The notes below the pieces were generated by a model. The model worked only from the letters and a program-made list of their open reading frames with translations. It searched no databases and was not told where the DNA came from. A stretch of DNA of 64,000 bases from Actinomycetota bacterium (lineage in GTDB: Bacteria; Actinomycetota; AC-67): assembly GCA_041658565.1 (NCBI GenBank), contig JBAZZY010000005.1, forward strand, positions 1 to 64,000. The letters run 5' to 3'. Of this stretch, positions 58,531 to 64,000 are shown piece by piece. How positions within the stretch are numbered: the first letter of the stretch is position 1; each line of letters begins with the position of its first letter. The position numbers and the translations under genes were made by a program.

Positions 58531-59154
58531 TCAACCGGCGATGGCACCAGCGATCCGTGCGTCGGTGACCACGATCCCGCTGCCATCGACAAGGACAGCC
58601 TCTTCGTCCCCCACCCTCACGTAGCCGGTTTCAACGTCGAAGAAGTCCGCCTGGTGTTCGCGGACCGAAGCGCGAACCTCATCAGCGGATACCTCGTCGT
58701 CGACCCAGGGAATCCAAAACAGTGGAGTCAGCGGAGTGATCCACGGCGGTGACTCGTCGGCCAAAGGCACCATAGCGAACGCGCGCCCGGACGCACGCCC
58801 GAGTGTGTTCACGACCAACAGTCCGGCGCCCTGCTCAAACGAGTTGAGTATGAGCGTGACCTCCCCAGGCTCGAACGGCGCGCAGAGGCGAACGGTGTTC
58901 CAGAATGACGTCCCCACATGCAGGCAACCTGATCCGGTCGAGGCGTCCAACACACCGCCCGAGTCGACCACCGCCGCCGGGCCGAAGTCAATGATCCCGG
59001 AGACCCGCTCCCAGAAGTCCTGACCCCTGGAGCTTCCGATAAAGACGATCTCACCCGATGCTTCGGCGACGAGACTGGGGCTCGCGCGTCCGGGGAGCAC
59101 GGAAGCGCAAGTGGCAGCCAAGACCGAAACGAGGACTTTACCGACCGTTCCCAT
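58531..59154 (-). CDS. Exported protein of unknown function
   Basis: 207 residues with a likely signal peptide (GKVLVSVLAATCASVLPGRA). Later sequence has GEIVFIGSSRGQDFWERVSG and many Val/Gly-rich strands. No family recognised. ATG 59154 lacks a Shine-Dalgarno; an upstream in-frame TTG is an alternative. Confidence 0.55.
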   Translation of the reverse strand: MGTVGKVLVSVLAATCASVLPGRASPSLVAEASGEIVFIGSSRGQDFWERVSGIIDFGPAAVVDSGGVLDASTGSGCLHVGTSFWNTVRLCAPFEPGEVTLILNSFEQGAGLLVVNTLGRASGRAFAMVPLADESPPWITPLTPLFWIPWVDDEVSADEVRASVREHQADFFDVETGYVRVGDEEAVLVDGSGIVVTDARIAGAIAG

Positions 59155-59505
59155 GCCCGGGCAGTTCGACAAGTCGATGTGACTCTCCTGCTCGATCACG
59201 CTTGCCCGGCGCGTGACGCTGGGCGAATATCGCGGCGAGCAAAGGAAACATGCACCACGGCGCTGCTGAAGACCCGCGGACCGCCGGTCGCATCCTTCAT
59301 CGGGTACGTGGGTACGACCTCCTCGACCCGCTCGTCTGGCCGGCCCGACGGAAGCCGATCGAGCCGGCAACCCCCGTCACCTGAGATCTCCCCAAAAAGA
59401 CAAATCGGTCGGAAGGAACTCGGCGCGCGCGCGGCGAAGAGGGCGCCGCGACAGGACTCACCAGGTCCTGCCCACACCATCCGCTACCCGCCTGGGGGGT
59501 TGCCC
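59155..59505. other. Divergent intergenic region, nothing identified
   Basis: About 350 bp between the exported protein and the subtilase. I looked for riboswitch cores (including c-di-AMP type), tRNA and promoter motifs and found none that convince me. It presumably holds the promoters of the two divergent genes. Confidence 0.5.
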
Positions 59506-62500
59506 GTGAAGCTCACGCGTCTCCGTCTCGTTGCAGTTCCGTTCGTCGCGATCATGCTGGTCGTCGGCGCGTTGAGCACCTCTCCGGCAAGCGCCTCGCC
59601 GACCGATCTGTTTACGCTCGGAACCGTGAGCATGAGCCCGGGCTTTGCGGCCGACATCGCAGCCCTTCCCACAACCTCGCCGTACGGGGCCTTCGTCCAC
59701 TTCACCGGCGGTGCGGAGACCGAGCATCGCGCCTTGCTCGCCGGCTACGGCCTGACCGTGGCCGAGAGCTACCCCGAGATCAAGGTCGACTATGCGCTGG
59801 GCAACATCGCAGCCTTCCGCGTGCTGACGCGCGCCCCGGGGATCTCTTACCTCGAGAGCGACCGCGCCCTGAAGTTCCTGAGCGACACCGAGGAGTGGGC
59901 GACGCGCTCACGCGTCGCCCAGGAAGCGGTTTCGGGTGGACCGTACTTCGACGCATCCAGCCGCGCGCTGACCGGCGAGGGGATCGGCGTCGCCATCGTC
60001 GACTCCGGGATCAACGCCCCCCACCCCGACCTCGCGAACCGCGTGAAGAACAACTACAAGATCGTCTGCACGACGCCGGGCTTCATCAACACGACCACCG
60101 AGCAGTGCTTCGGCCCGCTGGAGTTCGTCGACGTCGGCAACCAGGCCTCGACGGACACGTCCAGCGGCCACGGCACACACGTCGCGGGAATCGTCGCGGG
60201 AGACGGCACCGCCTCGACCGGGCCGTACCCGGGCGCAGCGCCGAACGTCCGCGGTGCGTTCACCGGCGTCGCCCCGGGCGCAACGCTCTACGGCTTCGGC
60301 ACGGGCGAGGCAGCCAGCGTCCTGTTCGCGACGGAAGCGTTCCAGTACATCTACGACCACTACGACGAGTTCACTCCGCGCATTCGCGTGATCAACAACT
60401 CCTACGGCGACACCAAGGGCACGGCCTACGACCCGAACAGCGTCTTCTCCAAACTCGTCCGGACGCTCGTGCAAGAGAAGGGCGTCAGCGTCATCTTCGC
60501 CGCGGGGAATGACGGCGGAGACGGCACCGCGGACCAGACCTCCTCGTTCTCCAAGGATCCCACTCCGGGCGTCGTCTCCGTCGCGAACTACGACGACGCC
60601 GCCTCGGGCAACCGCGACAACGTCCTGTCGTCGGACTCCAGCAGAGGCGCAAGCGGAAACCCGACGACTTACCCCGACGTCTCGGCGCCGGGAACGATGG
60701 TGACGTCGCCGTGCGTCCGGGAGACGCAGCCCGTGTGCAACCTCGGCGTGGACGAGGTCAGATGGGCGCCGTACTACGGGACGATCTCGGGAACGTCTAT
60801 GGCCACGCCGAATGTCGCGGGCGACTTGGCGCTCCTGTATCAGGCGCGACCCGGCCTCACGCCGCCGGAAGCTGAGGCACTGCTTCAAGACACGGCACAC
60901 AAGTTCTCGGCCGGCTCCGCCTATGTGACCGATCCGCAGAACGCCGGCACGACGACGTCGGTGGACAAGGGCGCCGGGCTCGTCGATGTCGTCGCGGCGC
61001 TGAACGCGCTCGGCGTCGCGCACCAGACGAAACTGGACGGCAGCGGCCCTGCGTCGGTTCACATCAACCAGCCGGGCGACGGCGACACCTCGAACGGGGC
61101 CGGTCAGATCGCCGTTTCCGGAACAGCGGACGACGGCGTGCTCCCACCGGTTGTCCCGGCTGAGGAGACGATCTTCGACGGCGACTCCGGCGACTTCAGC
61201 GGGCCGGGCGCCGCGGACATCGCGAAGCTGACGGTCCAGGAAACACCGGCCGGCGCTCCGACGCCCGGCCTCACGTACCGGATGACAGTGCGGGACGCGA
61301 CCGACTTCGGCAACGTTCCGTCGGTCAGCCTCCGCGTGACGCAGAACGTCAATGGGCAGCCTTTCTTCACGAACATCAACGCGACGCCGGCGGCGGTCAC
61401 GCCGGGTTCGGCGACTCCGCCGGGTGCGGTCGCGACAACTGCCAGCCGGTCCGGAAACACGATCACGTTCTTCATCCCGATGGCCAACCTCGGCAACCCA
61501 CCCTCGGGCGCACCGGCGCACAACGTGTTCGCGTCGTCGTTCATCAACGCGGTCGTCGATGCAGCTCCGGGCCCCAAAGACCCGCAGACGGCCGGTGCCG
61601 ACGTGATCGTGCGCCCGCAATCGGGACGCGCATACACCATCCTTCGTCCGGGAAACACCGTGCCGCCGGCTTCCCAGGTGAAGATCTCGGTGGACAACGG
61701 CCTGCCGCGGGCAACGACGCTCGCAGGCTCGAGCCCGAGCTACACGTGGTCTACTGCCATTGACGGAACCGCACTGGCGAACGGCTCGCACACTGTGACG
61801 GCAACGCTGTTCCTGAACGGGCTACCCGCCACGAGCCACACGGTGTCCTTCACAATCCAACGGACGCAGTCGTTCACCTATTCAGTTGCGATCACGAACC
61901 CCGCCGGGGGTGAGACGGTGCCACGAGCCGCCGTCCAGGTTCAGGGCACAACGTCGACAGACGATCCTGCGACCGCGCAAGTCGTGACACTCGAGGTGCA
62001 CAACACGACGTTCTCGTCCGGCCAATTGACGGCGACCGGCACCTCTCCGTGGACGCTTGACTACGACTTCGGGACACTGACCGCCGGCATCTACGCGCTG
62101 ACCGCGCGCTTCATCGTGAACACCGAGGTGAAGGCAACGACGGATATCACCGTCGTTGTTCCCACGCCGACCAGCAATGAGGTGTCGTGCTCGCCGCGCA
62201 ACGCCGAGTTCTGGCGGGGCCGGTACAAGTCGGGCAGCAAGGTGCAGTACTTCACTTCCACCGAGGCCGACCAGATCGTCGCGCACGCGGTCGAGTTGTC
62301 CGACGGGTACTTCGCAAACACGAAGGACCTCAAGAGCGCGCTGAGCGCGAACGGAAACCAGACTGCCGAGAAGATGGCTGCTCGCGAGTTCGCCGCCCTG
62401 GTTCTGAATCTCTCGGCCGGCGACCTGTCGAAGCCGATGTCGTACCGCGCCGGGTTGTCCGGAGCGGAGCGGCTGGATCCCGGCGTCTACAACGTGACGA

Positions 62501-62634
62501 CCGTCGGAGCGACCGTCAATGCGGCCGACGCGTGGGTGCGGTCGCAGTTCCCGGACCGAACCTCGGGCGGCGACCTCGGCGGCGCTACCGAACTGGGGAT
62601 CGGCATCAACAACGATCAAGGGCTGCAGTGCTAA
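59506..62634 (+). CDS. Secreted subtilisin-like serine protease (S8) with C-terminal Ig-like repeats
   Basis: 1042 residues. Signal peptide to about Ala30 (ASAS). A propeptide-like region precedes the S8 domain with Asp166 (VAIVDSGIN), His222 (SGHGTHVAG), Asn335 (FAAGND) and Ser431 (GTISGTSMATPNVAG). A long C-terminal part (about 500-900) has Ig-like or fibronectin-like segments (NPAGGETVPRAAVQVQG), and the last 140 residues (from CSPRNAEFWRGRYKS) form a helical cap of unknown fold. GTG 59506 has GGGGGG 6 nt upstream; longer in-frame readings lack a signal peptide. It overlaps the convergent gene by 4 nt. Confidence 0.9.
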   Translation: MKLTRLRLVAVPFVAIMLVVGALSTSPASASPTDLFTLGTVSMSPGFAADIAALPTTSPYGAFVHFTGGAETEHRALLAGYGLTVAESYPEIKVDYALGNIAAFRVLTRAPGISYLESDRALKFLSDTEEWATRSRVAQEAVSGGPYFDASSRALTGEGIGVAIVDSGINAPHPDLANRVKNNYKIVCTTPGFINTTTEQCFGPLEFVDVGNQASTDTSSGHGTHVAGIVAGDGTASTGPYPGAAPNVRGAFTGVAPGATLYGFGTGEAASVLFATEAFQYIYDHYDEFTPRIRVINNSYGDTKGTAYDPNSVFSKLVRTLVQEKGVSVIFAAGNDGGDGTADQTSSFSKDPTPGVVSVANYDDAASGNRDNVLSSDSSRGASGNPTTYPDVSAPGTMVTSPCVRETQPVCNLGVDEVRWAPYYGTISGTSMATPNVAGDLALLYQARPGLTPPEAEALLQDTAHKFSAGSAYVTDPQNAGTTTSVDKGAGLVDVVAALNALGVAHQTKLDGSGPASVHINQPGDGDTSNGAGQIAVSGTADDGVLPPVVPAEETIFDGDSGDFSGPGAADIAKLTVQETPAGAPTPGLTYRMTVRDATDFGNVPSVSLRVTQNVNGQPFFTNINATPAAVTPGSATPPGAVATTASRSGNTITFFIPMANLGNPPSGAPAHNVFASSFINAVVDAAPGPKDPQTAGADVIVRPQSGRAYTILRPGNTVPPASQVKISVDNGLPRATTLAGSSPSYTWSTAIDGTALANGSHTVTATLFLNGLPATSHTVSFTIQRTQSFTYSVAITNPAGGETVPRAAVQVQGTTSTDDPATAQVVTLEVHNTTFSSGQLTATGTSPWTLDYDFGTLTAGIYALTARFIVNTEVKATTDITVVVPTPTSNEVSCSPRNAEFWRGRYKSGSKVQYFTSTEADQIVAHAVELSDGYFANTKDLKSALSANGNQTAEKMAAREFAALVLNLSAGDLSKPMSYRAGLSGAERLDPGVYNVTTVGATVNAADAWVRSQFPDRTSGGDLGGATELGIGINNDQGLQC

Positions 62635-63914
62635 CGACCGGGATCCGGCGGTGGTTCGAGGAGCACCGCCGGATCCCACAGCGTTGAGGTGATCGCGACC
62701 TCAGTTCGCCTTCCCGCCAGGGTGTACTTGCCGACGGTGCCGGTGGGTTCCCACGAATTCAGGCTCTTCTGAGGATCCGGCGCGCGCGCGTCGGTCACCA
62801 GGAGTTCGCTCGACGACACCCACACCGGCCCGAGCGCGCCTCGCTTTAGGAGAGTCTCCACGCCGCTGCGAAAGTCGTACACGTAGACGTCGGGCGGGCT
62901 GCCCGAGAGAAGTGCCTCGCGCGGAGTCTCCCCGAAGTACGAGGTGTCGTAGGCAACGCGGTTTCCGTCGGGAGAAACAACAAGGTTGTTTGCCCCGGGG
63001 CGCATGCCGAGATTGGTCCGCTCGCCCGACGCCACGTCGAGCGAGTGCCACGCAATCCCGCTGGTGCCCGCATACCCCCGGTAGTAGATCGTCCGTCCGT
63101 TGGGCGACCATCGGGCGTGCGTGCCACTCCACGGCGGACGGGTGTCTCGACCCTGCGCGTCGAGGAGGTGGATGGACTCGGTCGCATCCTTCCCGTCCGC
63201 TCCAACCGTGTGTGTGTCGGTCACAAGAAGTCTGCTGCCATCCGGGGACCAGGAGACCGAGACCTCGCCCTCACTTCCCGCACCTCCTTCTCCGATCGGA
63301 TCGAGAGTTCGCAGCACTGTAGGCGTCGCGCGCGAAAGGCTGATCTCCTCCAATCGGTGGGCCGAGCCGACGCTGTTCACATAGACGATCGTGGAACCAT
63401 CGGGGCTGATGTCGAAGCCCAGAATCCGAGCGCGCGCGCGCAGGATCACTTGTGTGCGGCTTCCGTCCAGTGAAGCCACCTCCAGAGCCGTCGAGTCCGC
63501 GCTCACGTAGACGACGCAGGAATCGTTCAGGAACTGGGGTCCCCACTGGAACTCCTGTTTCCCGTCGTCGGTGAGCTGCCTGACCTCATCGGCGGTCACG
63601 TCGTAGAGCCAAAGATCACCCTTGTGGAAGTACGCGATCAACCGCGAATCGCCGGGCGACTTCGCACACCGCCTGAACCCGGACTCGGTCGGCAACGGCG
63701 CCGGGGTAATGAAGCCGCCGGGGTCGTCGCGTAGGGAGAACAGCCGGGGAACGAAGACCACGGCGGCGACCACCGCGGCAGCCAACCCCGCGGCACCGAG
63801 ACGGCGAGCGCGGCGAGCGCGGCGAGCAGCGCGGCGAACCTCGGCGAGGGCGCGTTCAACGTCGGGGCGCTCGGCGCGCGCCCGCAAGGCTCGCAGCCGC
63901 TCATCGAGCGACAT
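62631..63914 (-). CDS. Membrane-anchored beta-propeller protein, possible anti-sigma
   Basis: 427 residues from ATG 63914. Cytoplasmic N-terminus (1-38) is charged and coiled; a single transmembrane helix lies at about 40-57; the outside domain has TolB/PD40-like repeats (DISPDGSTIVYVNS, SWSPDGSRLLVTD, VVSPDGNRVAYDT). The start overlaps the sigma factor stop, so they are coupled. By position it is a likely anti-sigma factor, although the usual zinc-binding His-x3-Cys-x2-Cys is not seen. Confidence 0.7.
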   Translation of the reverse strand: MSLDERLRALRARAERPDVERALAEVRRAARRARRARRLGAAGLAAAVVAAVVFVPRLFSLRDDPGGFITPAPLPTESGFRRCAKSPGDSRLIAYFHKGDLWLYDVTADEVRQLTDDGKQEFQWGPQFLNDSCVVYVSADSTALEVASLDGSRTQVILRARARILGFDISPDGSTIVYVNSVGSAHRLEEISLSRATPTVLRTLDPIGEGGAGSEGEVSVSWSPDGSRLLVTDTHTVGADGKDATESIHLLDAQGRDTRPPWSGTHARWSPNGRTIYYRGYAGTSGIAWHSLDVASGERTNLGMRPGANNLVVSPDGNRVAYDTSYFGETPREALLSGSPPDVYVYDFRSGVETLLKRGALGPVWVSSSELLVTDARAPDPQKSLNSWEPTGTVGKYTLAGRRTEVAITSTLWDPAVLLEPPPDPGR

Positions 63915-64000
63915 CGGTCTCCTCACTCTCTCCAAGAAGTGCGTTTAGGCGTTGCCGTCCTCGGAACAAGTGCGACTTCACCGTTCCCTCCGCGCATCCC
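63901..64000 (-). CDS. ECF-type RNA polymerase sigma factor, C-terminal fragment
   Basis: Only the last 32 residues are in the window. They include CAEGTVKSHLFRGRQRLNAL, the sigma region 4.2 helix-turn-helix recognition helix, ending ETDVAR. The gene runs off the right edge. TGA at 63901 overlaps the coupled beta-propeller gene by 14 nt. Confidence 0.85.
   Translation of the reverse strand, partial: GCAEGTVKSHLFRGRQRLNALLGESEETDVAR

Noticed and set aside
59155..59505. c-di-AMP or other riboswitch before the subtilase
   Set aside because: A few GGGTACG-like and CACCTGAGA-like strings looked tempting but conserved riboswitch cores are absent.

Overview
The window is about 64 kb of high-GC bacterial chromosome, most likely from a deep-branching Actinomycetota (probably an uncultured lineage). 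The evidence is the 32-residue ribosomal protein bS22, a mycothiol-type MshA glycosyltransferase with a neighbouring YbjN protein, an RsiG-like anti-sigma homologue, and an XRE regulator beside a lysine/alanine-tailed protein. Many genes have a -10 hexamer only 6-7 nt before the start codon (leaderless transcripts). From memory, the order of several 1-16 kb genes resembles the Rv0474-Rv0500B neighbourhood of Mycobacterium tuberculosis. I see no rRNA, IS element, integrase or CRISPR array.

Region 1 (1-13.4 kb, mostly minus strand) is housekeeping: a partial SAM hydroxide adenosyltransferase, bS22, a Clp1/Grc3-like polynucleotide kinase, an excisionase-type HTH protein, a coupled proC-GNAT-aldehyde dehydrogenase-acuC cluster, proline dehydrogenase, a candidate ~335 nt structured RNA, YbjN, and a CelD-like acyltransferase-mshA-deacetylase operon. 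Region 2 (13.6-30.4 kb) holds a formate/nitrite channel, the HBHA-like/XRE pair, asparaginase and phosphoesterase, a c-di-GMP-flavoured group (HD-GYP, receiver, RsiG-like), an acyl-CoA ligase, a heterodimeric ABC exporter, two acyl-CoA dehydrogenases and a GAF histidine kinase set. Region 3 (30.4-39 kb) carries a compact Tad/Flp pilus locus, a TetR regulator, two candidate small RNAs, a HAD hydrolase and a secreted CocE/NonD-type hydrolase.

Region 4 (39.1-47.6 kb) is the accessory highlight. One complete selenocysteine tRNA gene lies between a 5'-half copy (39.15 kb) and a 3'-half copy (47.57 kb). Both broken copies end at the anticodon loop. The two intervals so created each carry a translationally coupled AbiEi-like regulator plus nucleotidyltransferase pair with palindromic operators across the promoter or start codon. 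The second interval also carries an array of at least eleven tRNA genes, a slipin/SPFH protein and a DEDD exonuclease. This looks like repeated insertion of defence or toxin-antitoxin cargo into selC without a visible integrase. A third, unrelated HTH plus AbiEii-like pair lies at 50.1-51.5 kb.

Region 5 (47.6-64 kb) has a TetR/hydrolase divergent pair with twin palindromic operators, a hemolysin III-like protein, a large penicillin acylase, a rhodanese-methyltransferase fusion behind a short upstream ORF, a lipoprotein, an acyl-CoA dehydrogenase, a frameshifted second copy of the SPFH gene, a secreted subtilase and an ECF sigma factor with a membrane-anchored beta-propeller partner.
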